Notes under the pieces: model-generated
Told to the model about the DNA's origin: nothing
Databases searched by the model: none
What the model saw: only the letters and a program-made list of their open reading frames with translations
Position numbers and translations under genes: made by a program
Part shown: positions 1 through 6,066 of the stretch, one piece after another
Layout of the letters: each line of letters begins with the position of its first letter
How positions within the stretch are numbered: the first letter of the stretch is position 1
DNA from: CAYMLL01 sp964390645
GTDB taxonomy: Bacteria; Planctomycetota; UBA8108
Reading direction: 5' to 3'
Length of the DNA: 9,954 bases
Assembly: GCA_964390645.1 (NCBI GenBank)
Contig: CAYMLL010000286.1
Coordinates: 1 to 9,954, forward strand

Positions 1-689
1 GCGCTCGTCGGGCAGTCGTCGCAGACGTCCCCGAGGCGGTCGCCTTCCGTTTCGTGTTGATCGGGGTTGGCGACGGCGGAGCAGTTGTCGCAGGCGTCGC
101 CGATGTCGTCGCTGTCGCCGTCGGCTTGATCGTGATTCGCGACTCCGTCGCAGTTGTCGCAGGCGTCGCCCAGGTCATCGCCATCGCTGTTTGTCTGTAC
201 CGGGTTGGCGGTGGAGACACAGTTGTCGCAGACGTCGCCGACGCCGTCGCTGTCACCGTCTGCCTGGTCGGAGTCGCTCGTGGACACGCAGTTGTCGCAA
301 GCGTTGCCGAACCCATCGGCGTCGTCGTCCCCTTGAAGGGGATTGGCGGTGGCTGGACAGTTGTCGCAGGCGTCGCCAATACCGTCGCCGTCGCTGTCGA
401 CCTGTGAGGTGTTTGCCGTCAGGAAGCAGTTGTCGCAGACGTTGCCGACGCCGTCGCTGTCGGTGTCCATCTGATTGGCGTTCGACGTCGAGGCGCAGTT
501 ATCGCAGCTGTCGCCGACACCATCTCCGTCGAGATCCTCCTGCGCCGGGTTTGACGTTATCGGGCAGCTGTCGCAGGCGTCACCGAATCCGTCCGCGTCA
601 GCGTCGTTCTGGTTCGCGTTGAGGAGGATGGGGCAGTTGTCCCAGTCGTCGCCGACTCCTTCGCTGTCGGTTTCCAGCTGATCGGTGTT
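1..689 (-). pseudogene. Continuation of the TSP3 repeat protein beyond the in-frame TAA; partial at left edge
   Basis: Reading on in the frame of the 690-1004 gene gives about 229 further codons without another stop, through the rest of repeat 3 and repeats 4 to 13; the last is cut by the window edge. Every repeat keeps the 23-residue register with Cys at positions 11 and 14, for example GDACDNCP, GDVCDNCV and GNACDNC, so no indel has occurred. Repeat 4 has Trp instead of Cys at position 11 (TGG, 642-644). There is no fresh start codon with a ribosome binding site just after the stop. This is therefore the distal part of one gene split by a nonsense codon, a recoded codon or a sequence error. 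What lies C-terminal, perhaps an anchor or adhesin domain, is outside the window. It is labelled pseudogene only because of the stop; frame conservation suggests the lesion is recent or artefactual. Confidence 0.6.
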
Positions 690-881
690 TTAGGTAAAGG
701 CGCAGTTATCGCAGCTGTCGCCGACGTCGTCACTGTCGGCATCGTTCTGGTTGGCGTTCGACGTCGTCGGACAGTTGTCGCAGGCGTCACCGACGTCGTC
801 ATCGTCGCTGTCCTCCTGCTCGGTGTTCGCGGCCAGCGGGCAGTTGTCGAGTACATCGTCGACGCCATCACCGTCGGTATC
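1..881 (-). repeat. 69-bp degenerate tandem repeat (13 TSP3 units)
   Basis: From 881 leftwards the coding frame is built of 69-bp units: 881-813, 812-744, 743-675 and so on, with unit 13 truncated at 53-1. On the plus strand the period shows as the recurring element GCAGTTGTCGCAGGCGTC, which encodes the DACDNC core. The units differ in most other positions, so this is an old coding repeat rather than a freshly expanded minisatellite. Still, the near-identical cores could mislead short-read assembly or support recombination between units. Confidence 0.9.
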
Positions 882-1004
882 GTGGGCGCTGACCCTGGCC
901 GTGACGAGGAGAGACAACAGCAGTACAGCGATTCTTGACGAGACTCGCGACGACAACTGCCGACACCGGCGGGGTGCCCCGCGGTGTGAGGGGGTGGATG
1001 TCAT
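690..1004 (-). CDS. Secreted thrombospondin type 3 repeat protein, N-terminal part up to an in-frame stop
   Basis: The 104-residue product starts at the ATG at 1002-1004. A GAGGA lies 11 nt and an AAAGAG lies about 4 nt upstream. Residues 1-40 form a signal peptide: a basic start (PRRCRQ...SSR), a hydrophobic IAVLLLSLLV core, and a likely cleavage after ARVSA. Mature sequence begins HDTDGDGVDD and enters TSP3 repeats of exactly 23 residues, with Asp/Gly-rich calcium-binding positions followed by CDNCP and ending NxxQ. TSP3 repeats are known calcium-binding modules of secreted or surface proteins, often stalks or linkers. The frame stops at TAA (690-692) inside repeat 3, but the same frame continues to the window edge (see 1-689). 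The first repeat has Leu where the first Cys normally lies. An upstream extension to 1127 is open but has no signal-peptide logic. Calcium binding and surface location are inferred. Confidence 0.8.
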   Translation of the reverse strand: MTSTPSHRGAPRRCRQLSSRVSSRIAVLLLSLLVTARVSAHDTDGDGVDDVLDNCPLAANTEQEDSDDDDVGDACDNCPTTSNANQNDADSDDVGDSCDNCAFT

Positions 1005-1372
1005 CTGGCTCTTTTTCCTCGCAGAGCTGGCTAGGCCGAAGCGTAGCTCCAGATTCGTGGGAGAACGCCCCACGGATCCCAGACCCACACAAGCACCAAT
1101 TCTACAGGTACCGAACCACCGACACAAGCCTTGCTGCGAGCGTGGCTTCGGGGTGGCGATACTGGAGCTCTCCGACGATCCGGAGCCGTCATGGGGCCCG
1201 CTCGGCTGATTTCGTTCACGTGTCTTGATCGGTGGGTATCGTCGTGAGACCGTCCGGTCGTCAGAGGTGACGGATCGGCGGGGAGCCCGTTCAGCGGTCG
1301 ATCGGCAGGCGTCGGGTGCTCGCTCGATTCCTGTCCACGGGTCATCCGGCGACGTCGGCCGGGTCGTTCGAG
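1005..1372. other. Non-coding spacer between the TSP3 gene and the CNNM gene
   Basis: This 368-bp stretch holds no reading frame I believe. The small open frames on both strands are Arg/Ser/Pro-rich, lack ribosome binding sites and show no domain-like pattern. Its supportable content is a minus-strand promoter candidate at 1099-1127 feeding the TSP3 gene. A GC-rich dyad built on CCGGC/GCCGG lies around 1347-1363, just after the CNNM stop, but no T tract follows it on the minus strand, so a terminator call is not justified. Confidence 0.5.
1099..1127 (-). promoter_or_regulatory. Candidate sigma70-type promoter for the TSP3 gene
   Basis: On the minus strand TTGTGT (1127-1122) is separated by 17 bp from TAGAAT (1104-1099). 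The -10 matches TATAAT at five of six positions; the -35 matches TTGACA only at TTG. Transcription would start near 1092 and give a leader of about 90 nt before the ATG at 1004. The same TAGAAT hexamer with a 17-bp spacer recurs upstream of the lipoprotein gene (8550-8578). Confidence 0.35.
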
Positions 1373-2419
1373 TCAGGAGGGCGCGGAGGAGTCGGAGCCG
1401 CGGATCCGGGATGTCGAATCCGGGGGGGAGCTCCGATCCTCGTCCTCTCGGTCGGTCTGGTCGAGGATCTCGCCGACGAGCTCCTCGAGAACGTCCTCGA
1501 GACTCACGACGCCACTCGTCCCGCCGTACTCATCGAGTACGACGAAGAGATGCTGTCGTGTTGCCTGGAACTCCCGTAGCAACTGATGTGCCAGAGTAGC
1601 CTCGTGAACGTAGGTCGCCGGTTTCTTCAGGTCTCCGACGGTGCGATCGGTCTCGCCTCGTGCCAAAGCGAGAAGAATGTCCCGTTGGTAGACAATACCG
1701 TTCGTGCGATCTGCGTCGCCTTTCTCCGTGACGAGCAGACGGCTGTGATTCTGACCCAGCGCGTCGACGTCCAGATCGCCAAGCCGTGTGCTCGCCTCGA
1801 GCGTCGAGACCTTCATGCGGTGTGTCATGATCTCGTGCGCGGTGACGTCGTCGAGACGGAACGCGCCGCTGATCAGATCGCTCTCTCGCGTCGTGATGAG
1901 CCCTTCGTCATGTCCTAGGTTGGCTAGCAGGCGGATCTCCTCCTCGCTGGTGATGTTTGCACGACTCTTGCTGGAGAAGGGGCGGGTGATCCGCTCCGTC
2001 AACCAGATCACGGGCCAGAGAAGGCGTGTGAACGCGGTGAGCGTCGGTGCGGCGGTAAGCGCGATCGACAGACCGTAGCGCTCGCCGATCGTCTTCGGAA
2101 CGATCTCCGCGAAGATAATCACGAGGAAGGTCAGGACCGCAGCGAAGACTCCGGCGCCCGAGCTGTCGAACTCGTCGCGGGCGATGCCGCCGGCGAAGAT
2201 GGATCCGAAGATGTTGACGATGTTGTTGAGAATCACCAGCGCCGAGACCGGCCGCTGCATGTTCTTCTTGATCGCGAGGAGGCGTCGTGCACCGAGCTTC
2301 TTCTCGTCACGCGCCAGATAGACGCGTGACAGCGACACGCTGAAGAGCGCAGCCTCGGACGCCGAGGTCAGCCCCGAGAACAGGAGGAGCGCGATGACGA
2401 GGAGGACGAGATCGAGCAT
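1373..2419 (-). CDS. CNNM/DUF21 transmembrane protein with a CBS pair (CorC/HlyC-like ion transporter family)
   Basis: The 348-residue protein starts with the DUF21/CNNM membrane domain: hydrophobic segments near residues 2-30, 58-80, 86-112 and 120-142. It carries the family hallmark EIVPKTIGE (about 105-113) and the early FSGLTSASEAALFS helix. A CBS pair follows, with LDDVTAHEIMTHRM opening the first and FVVLDEYGGTSGVVSLEDVLEEL in the second (about 290-315). Family members are linked to Mg2+/Co2+ efflux or related cation transport, with CBS domains sensing nucleotides; the exact ion cannot be read here. It ends in an acidic, Ser-rich tail and lacks the C-terminal CorC_HlyC domain of longer relatives. 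The start at 2417-2419 was chosen because AGGGA sits 6 nt upstream. An upstream GTG (2450-2452) and ATG (2438-2440) are in frame, but they have weaker sites and fall in or near a candidate -10. Divergent from the isomerase gene. Confidence 0.88.
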   Translation of the reverse strand: MLDLVLLVIALLLFSGLTSASEAALFSVSLSRVYLARDEKKLGARRLLAIKKNMQRPVSALVILNNIVNIFGSIFAGGIARDEFDSSGAGVFAAVLTFLVIIFAEIVPKTIGERYGLSIALTAAPTLTAFTRLLWPVIWLTERITRPFSSKSRANITSEEEIRLLANLGHDEGLITTRESDLISGAFRLDDVTAHEIMTHRMKVSTLEASTRLGDLDVDALGQNHSRLLVTEKGDADRTNGIVYQRDILLALARGETDRTVGDLKKPATYVHEATLAHQLLREFQATRQHLFVVLDEYGGTSGVVSLEDVLEELVGEILDQTDREDEDRSSPPDSTSRIRGSDSSAPS

Positions 2420-2425
2420 GGGTTG

Positions 2426-2430
2426 TCCCT
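2426..2430 (-). promoter_or_regulatory. Ribosome binding site that fixes the CNNM start
   Basis: AGGGA on the minus strand lies 6 nt before the ATG at 2417-2419. The two in-frame upstream candidate starts have no comparable site, so the shorter protein, beginning MLDLVLLV directly at the first membrane helix, is preferred. Confidence 0.55.
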
Positions 2431-2442
2431 GCACCGGCATCC

Positions 2443-2472
2443 AGTCTACCACCGGTTTGATTTGTCAGGCAA
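2443..2472 (-). promoter_or_regulatory. Weak candidate promoter for the CNNM gene
   Basis: TTGCCT (2472-2467) and TAGACT (2448-2443) on the minus strand are 18 bp apart, each matching consensus at four of six positions. A start near 2436 would leave a leader of about 17-20 nt, consistent with the ATG at 2419 and incompatible with the GTG at 2452. It overlaps the plus-strand candidate at 2462-2489. Confidence 0.25.
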
Positions 2473-2489
2473 TCGAGCCGGTGTAAAAC
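2462..2489 (+). promoter_or_regulatory. Candidate promoter for the isomerase-like gene
   Basis: TTGTCA (2462-2467, five of six to TTGACA) is followed after 16 bp by TAAAAC (2484-2489, four of six to TATAAT). Transcription would start near 2496, giving a leader of about 150 nt before the ATG at 2647. The long leader leaves room for a closer promoter that I could not identify. Confidence 0.3.
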
Positions 2490-2646
2490 ATCCTGTCGAT
2501 CGCGGTTTCCGCGGCTCGGTCCGGGCGGCTCGTCGAGCATCCGAGCGTGGCAAGATCGGGAAAGAATGGTCGCTCGGTTCGTGTCCTGCTACGCTGGCAG
2601 CGCAGGGGTTTCGATACGACCGCCGCCAGACGAGAGCGTGATCGGG

Positions 2647-3813
2647 ATGGGATACCGGCAGACTACTGAGCATCGTGACGGTAAGGGCTCTTACCACCAG
2701 ATCGGACTCGTGCGGGGACAGTTCGGTAAGATCGGCTACGACGAGTGGATCGAGATCGTGGCGGAGGCGGGGTTCGACGGCTGGGAGGAGGCCAGCTGGG
2801 AGCTGGAGCTCTCGCGCTGCAGCGACGAAGCCGGCGCCGCCGCGTACGCTCGGGAGCGTGTCGACACGGCGAGAGCCCAGGGACTCGAGATCTTCTCCAT
2901 AGCGACTCATCTTCAAGGACAGTCGCTCGGGGACGAGCCGTCCGCGAAGACTCTGCAGTTCGTCGGGGGCGAGGCCGTCGACGCGTACAAGGAGTGGCGG
3001 CGGACGAACGAACCCCCTCGTACGGATCCTTTCTTTGTTCCCGACGAGGTGGGCTCGTTGATTCGAAGGCAGGCGCTCGATGCGTTGCTCGCGAGCGTGC
3101 GGCTCGCGGTGTCGCTCGGCGAGATCCAGGGGCGCAAGGTGCCGCTTTCCACTTTCACCGGGTCACCGGCGCACGCGTGGTCGCACTGGTTCGAGTTTCC
3201 GCCGCCGCCGGACCGGATCGGCGGCTTCGCGATTCTCGATCCTCGGGACGTCGCGCTCGAGCTGATCGTCGAGCGTTTCGCTCCGGTGCTGGATCTCTGC
3301 AAGGACCTCGGCACGACGCTCGATCTCGAGTGTCATCCTTCGGAGCGCGCCATGGGTGACCTCGAGTCGGCGTCGGACTATCTCGCGACGATGATCAGCG
3401 CGGGCTACGAGGGCGTCGCGGGATTCAACCTCGACTGCTCTCACATGGAGTGGCAGAACGTGTCCGGCGTCGAGTTCATCCGTGAGTTCGGGGATCACAT
3501 CCACTGCGTGCACGTCAAGGGTGTTCAGGTGCTGGACGGCTACTGTCGAGGAGGACGTCTCGGAGGTCATCGGCCGATGGGGCATCGGCACAATGGATGG
3601 AACTTCGTGACGCCGGGCAGCGCTCGCGACTCGGTGAGCAACGAGGAGGTCATCGTCGAGCTGAATCGTGCCGGCTTTGACGGGGCGCTGTCGATCGAGT
3701 GGGAGGACAACGACGCGGACAAGCTCGCCGGCGCGCGTGCCGCGCTCGCGAACGTGCGGCGCGCTGACTTGCCGCCGAGCACCTCGCGACACGACGAGAC
3801 GCTCAAGGCTTGA
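2647..3813 (+). CDS. Sugar phosphate isomerase/epimerase-like TIM-barrel protein
   Basis: The 388-residue protein fits the xylose-isomerase-like / AP endonuclease 2 TIM-barrel family, whose members act on sugars or inositols using a divalent metal. The N-terminal strand region QIGLVRGQFGKIGYDEWIEI leads into EAGFDGWEEASW, the usual first strands. Candidate metal or catalytic residues sit at the expected strand ends: Glu228 and His230 in LECHPSE, Asp263 and His266 in NLDCSHMEW, His289 in HCVHVKG and Glu351 in SIEWED. It is longer than the typical 270-320 residues, partly from an insertion around residues 105-195 (EWRRTNEPPRTDPF, HAWSHWFEFPPPP). I chose ATG 2647; an in-frame GTG at 2638 preceded by GAGAG is a real alternative, and the frame stays open to 2566. 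No signal peptide, so cytoplasmic. The substrate is unknown: no kinase, dehydrogenase or transporter specific to a sugar is adjacent on its strand. Confidence 0.85.
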   Translation: MGYRQTTEHRDGKGSYHQIGLVRGQFGKIGYDEWIEIVAEAGFDGWEEASWELELSRCSDEAGAAAYARERVDTARAQGLEIFSIATHLQGQSLGDEPSAKTLQFVGGEAVDAYKEWRRTNEPPRTDPFFVPDEVGSLIRRQALDALLASVRLAVSLGEIQGRKVPLSTFTGSPAHAWSHWFEFPPPPDRIGGFAILDPRDVALELIVERFAPVLDLCKDLGTTLDLECHPSERAMGDLESASDYLATMISAGYEGVAGFNLDCSHMEWQNVSGVEFIREFGDHIHCVHVKGVQVLDGYCRGGRLGGHRPMGHRHNGWNFVTPGSARDSVSNEEVIVELNRAGFDGALSIEWEDNDADKLAGARAALANVRRADLPPSTSRHDETLKA

Positions 3814-3897
3814 TCGGGTCTGCTTCCGGATCGAGCCTTGACGTTTTCCAGGGAGGCTGGCGGCGGTGTCGTGGAAACCGCGCCCGATTCTCCGGGG

Positions 3898-3923
3898 GCC
3901 GGGAGGGTTACCTGGCTCCCGGC
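3898..3923. terminator. Hairpin between convergent genes, possible terminator without a T tract
   Basis: GCCGGGAG (3898-3905) and CTCCCGGC (3916-3923) form a perfect 8-bp stem with a 10-nt loop, midway between the ends of the isomerase gene (+) and the permease gene (-). Only a weak pyrimidine run (TTGTCTTCCC) follows on the plus strand, so it is not a classic intrinsic terminator. A second imperfect pairing, GTTTTCCA (3843-3850) with TGGAAAC (3872-3878), precedes it. Apart from these the 223-bp spacer holds nothing I recognise. Confidence 0.35.
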
Positions 3924-4036
3924 TTGTCTTCCCGGTCGATTCGCCTGCGGTATCGCGCCGTCGTGGCTTCGGTGCCTCGTCGGCTGCCCGCGATTCCGGC
4001 CTTTCCGGAGATCGGCAAGAGCCGACAACGGAGTCG

Positions 4037-4516
4037 CTAGTGCGAAGCCGGCGGCTTGAACTGGAGTACCATTCCGGCGCCCGCCGCGAGGCAGAGGATT
4101 CCGAAGAAGAACGGATAGGTCGGCCATTTCTCGGGGGGATGCTGGATCCACGATACGACGACGGTGACCACCGGCGCGCAGCCGAAGATGATCGGCATGA
4201 CGACGTCGCGACTGACTCCGGCCTTCGTCACGAAGATCATCGCGCAGATGACGCAGAGTGCTCCGCCCGCCCCCAGCGCCCCTGCGAGGAGCCCGAATCC
4301 GGTGCCCCGGGGGCCGAAGCTCCAGCCTTGTCCGGAGGCGGAGATCATGATCACCGGGACCAGCACGGCGATGACGAAGTAGGCCGCGCCGACGAGAATG
4401 AGCGCCTTCCACGGACTCTTCTCGAGCGCCATCTGAGCGGTGTGGATCGTCGGTCCGTAGGAGCCCCAGCAGAGAATCGTCCCGAACGCGAAGAGCAGCC
4501 AGATGTGGTCTTTCAT
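4037..4516 (-). CDS. Half-size DMT/EamA-like membrane protein, five predicted helices
   Basis: The 159-residue, strongly hydrophobic protein has about five membrane segments: residues 5-24, 39-58, 73-97, 105-124 and 135-153. The opening WLLFAFGTILCWGSYGPTIH, Gly/Ala-rich helix 3 (GLLAGALGAGGALCVICAMIF) and helix 4 starting MPIIFGCAPVVTVVVSW resemble one half of a drug/metabolite transporter (DMT/EamA) fold. Full-length DMT carriers have ten helices, so this one may dimerise. It could equally be a family of unknown function that only shares the fold. Substrate unknown. The start is secure: GAGGAGG lies 4 nt before the ATG. It follows the 87-residue small membrane protein on the same strand after 95 bp, so co-transcription is possible but not demonstrated. 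It converges with the isomerase gene. Confidence 0.8.
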   Translation of the reverse strand: MKDHIWLLFAFGTILCWGSYGPTIHTAQMALEKSPWKALILVGAAYFVIAVLVPVIMISASGQGWSFGPRGTGFGLLAGALGAGGALCVICAMIFVTKAGVSRDVVMPIIFGCAPVVTVVVSWIQHPPEKWPTYPFFFGILCLAAGAGMVLQFKPPASH

Positions 4517-4611
4517 GGAGCCTCCTCAGGAGCGAGAAAGGATTCTCTTTAGCCCGTCGAGGGAGGCTTGTAAAGCTTCGAGCGTCGTGGAGACACCGCG
4601 AGGGCGGGGGC

Positions 4612-4875
4612 TCAGTCGAAGAGCGGGCCCTTTCGGCAGCAGCGCTTCTCCTGCGCGGGAGCGGGCTCGGCATCGAGCACTTGCGGGCCGTCGATCATGC
4701 GGCCGGAGAGGTCGCTTTCGAGAGTGGACGCCGGTGTCGTGCCGGGGTTCAGGTTGCCCTGCCGCGAATCCCGTGTGGAGTTCTCGGTGATCCCCGTCTG
4801 GGAGAGCAGCGCAAGTATGCCCCCGGCACAGAACAACGAGAATATGATCGTGGCTCGTGAACTCTTCTGCTGCAT
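4612..4875 (-). CDS. Small single-helix membrane protein, unknown function
   Basis: An 87-residue protein that I do not recognise. It is supported as a gene by a strong ribosome binding site, GGAGGA 6 nt before the ATG, and by a sensible layout: a basic, hydrophilic N-terminus (MQQKSSR), one hydrophobic segment at about residues 9-25, then a polar Ser/Thr/Asn-rich stretch. The end is charged and contains a vicinal cysteine pair (EKRCCRKG, Cys79-Cys80). The hydrophobic segment contains FC, but the residue before Cys is Phe, so it is not a proper lipobox. It is more likely a membrane anchor or an uncleaved signal. The Cys pair could bind metal or form disulfides; this is speculation. It lies 95 bp upstream of the half-transporter on the same strand and is divergent from the quinone oxidoreductase gene. 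Confidence 0.6.
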   Translation of the reverse strand: MQQKSSRATIIFSLFCAGGILALLSQTGITENSTRDSRQGNLNPGTTPASTLESDLSGRMIDGPQVLDAEPAPAQEKRCCRKGPLFD

Positions 4876-4940
4876 CGTGTCTCCTCCCGCGGTCTACGCG
4901 GAGCGGGCTGTCTGCGAATTCCCATCAGACCGTATTGAGT

Positions 4941-4962
4941 GGATCGACAGCGGTAGCGATCC
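4941..4962. repeat. Short dyad in the divergent intergenic region, possible operator
   Basis: GGATCG (4941-4946) and CGATCC (4957-4962) are perfect inverted arms around a 10-bp centre, with an overlapping AGCGG/CCGCT pair (4949-4953 and 4961-4965). It lies between the starts of the 87-residue gene (-) and the oxidoreductase gene (+), where a regulator could act on both. Six-base arms arise easily by chance in GC-rich DNA, so this is only a candidate. Confidence 0.2.
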
Positions 4963-5033
4963 GCTTGAGGCTTTCTTCGGGGCGCTCTTCGAGCTCTTTC
5001 GCTGACAGGGTCGTCCTGTTAGAGTCCTGTGCC

Positions 5034-6011
5034 ATGCGTGTCGTGAAGGTCCGGAAACCAGGTGGTGTCGAGGAGCTCGAGCTCGCGGAGGTTCCCGATC
5101 CGGAGCCGACGCCGGGACAGCTTCTCGTGCGTGTCTTCGCGACGGCGCTGAATCGCGCTGACCTCTTGCAGCGTCAGGGGCTGTATCCGCCTCCCGAGGG
5201 AGCGTCGGAGATTCTCGGTCTCGAGTGGGCCGGGGAAATCGCGTCTGTCGGTGAGGGGGTGCAGGGATTCGAGGTTGGCGATCGCGTGTTCGGACTCTGC
5301 GCGGGCGGTGGCTACGCGGAGCTGATCGCCATCGACCATCGTCTTGCGGTGCCGATTCCGGACGTGCTCTCCTTCGACGCCGCGGCGGCGATTCCCGAAG
5401 CGTTTTACACCGCGCAGGAGACGCTCTTCGGGCTCGGTGAGCTCTCGAGTGGTGAATCGGTCCTCGTACACGCCGGGGCGAGCGGCGTCGGCAGCGCGGC
5501 AATTCAGCTCGCTCGGATGAGAGGGGCGCGTGTGATCGCGACCGCTGGCGCGGAGGAGAAGCTGGTCAGGTGTCGCGAACTCGGAGCCGAGCTGGCGATC
5601 GGCTATCGTGACTCGGACTTCGTCGAGGCGGTCGAGGCACATCTCGGTCGTGAGTCCGTCGATGTGATTCTCGACCTGGTAGGCGCGCAGTACTGGGAGA
5701 GGAATCTCTCGCTCTTGACGATCGGGGGGCGCTTGCTCGTGGTCGGTCTTCTCGGCGGCGCGAAGATCGACATGAATCTCGGGAAGATTCTGTTGCGCAG
5801 GCTCAGGATCCTCGGCATGGCGATGCGCGGTCGTCCTCTCGAGGAGAAGATCGAGGTCACGCGTCGCTTCGAGCGGGAGATACTGCCCCGACTCGAGGCC
5901 GGCGACCTCGTACCGGTGATCGACTCGGTGTTTCCGTTCGAGGAGGTCCGCGACGCGCACGAGCGGATGGAGGAGAATCGTAACGTCGGGAAAATCATCT
6001 TGAGGCTCTGA
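5034..6011 (+). CDS. PIG3-type NAD(P)H:quinone oxidoreductase (zinc-free medium-chain dehydrogenase)
   Basis: The 325-residue length is typical for the quinone reductase branch of the medium-chain dehydrogenase superfamily. It closely follows the TP53I3/PIG3 pattern: KPGGVEELELAEV at the N-terminus, ALNRADLLQRQGLYPPPEGA (about 38-57), ILGLEWAGE, and AAAIPEAFYTA. The Rossmann dinucleotide-binding loop is HAGASGVGSAAIQLA (about 146-160), followed by DVILDLVGAQYWERN, and ENRNVGKIILRL closes the protein. The catalytic-zinc ligands of alcohol dehydrogenases are absent, as expected. It probably reduces quinones or enones with NADPH in the cytoplasm. The ATG at 5034 matches the family N-terminus; longer in-frame starts do not. 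No Shine-Dalgarno is visible, and a TAGAGT (5020-5025) sits so close that the message may be nearly leaderless. The DUF362 gene follows after 55 bp on the same strand, suggesting a two-gene unit. Confidence 0.93.
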   Translation: MRVVKVRKPGGVEELELAEVPDPEPTPGQLLVRVFATALNRADLLQRQGLYPPPEGASEILGLEWAGEIASVGEGVQGFEVGDRVFGLCAGGGYAELIAIDHRLAVPIPDVLSFDAAAAIPEAFYTAQETLFGLGELSSGESVLVHAGASGVGSAAIQLARMRGARVIATAGAEEKLVRCRELGAELAIGYRDSDFVEAVEAHLGRESVDVILDLVGAQYWERNLSLLTIGGRLLVVGLLGGAKIDMNLGKILLRRLRILGMAMRGRPLEEKIEVTRRFEREILPRLEAGDLVPVIDSVFPFEEVRDAHERMEENRNVGKIILRL

Positions 6012-6066
6012 CGGCGAGACCTTCCCATGAGGGGCAGGAATACCGTGAGCGAGAGGGGCGAGACTC

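Noticed and set aside
54..871. Plus-strand and off-frame open frames across the left end, rich in Val/Ala or Arg/Ser
   Set aside because: They are mirror translations of the 69-bp TSP3 repeat on the minus strand. The minus-strand frame gives the recognisable DxDGDGxGDxCDNCP units; the others give low-complexity sequence.
1..881. Possible CRISPR array because of regularly spaced similar elements
   Set aside because: The period is 69 bp with no distinct repeat/spacer boundary, all units share similarity along their full length, and all stay in one protein frame.
1031..1345. 104-codon minus-strand open frame in the spacer
   Set aside because: No ribosome binding site, no domain-like or hydrophobic pattern, biased Arg/Pro/Ser content, and it overlaps the candidate TSP3 promoter.
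3567..4673. 368-codon minus-strand open frame overlapping the isomerase end and the half-transporter
   Set aside because: Arg-rich and without structure; the half-transporter frame within it has clear membrane helices and a strong ribosome binding site.
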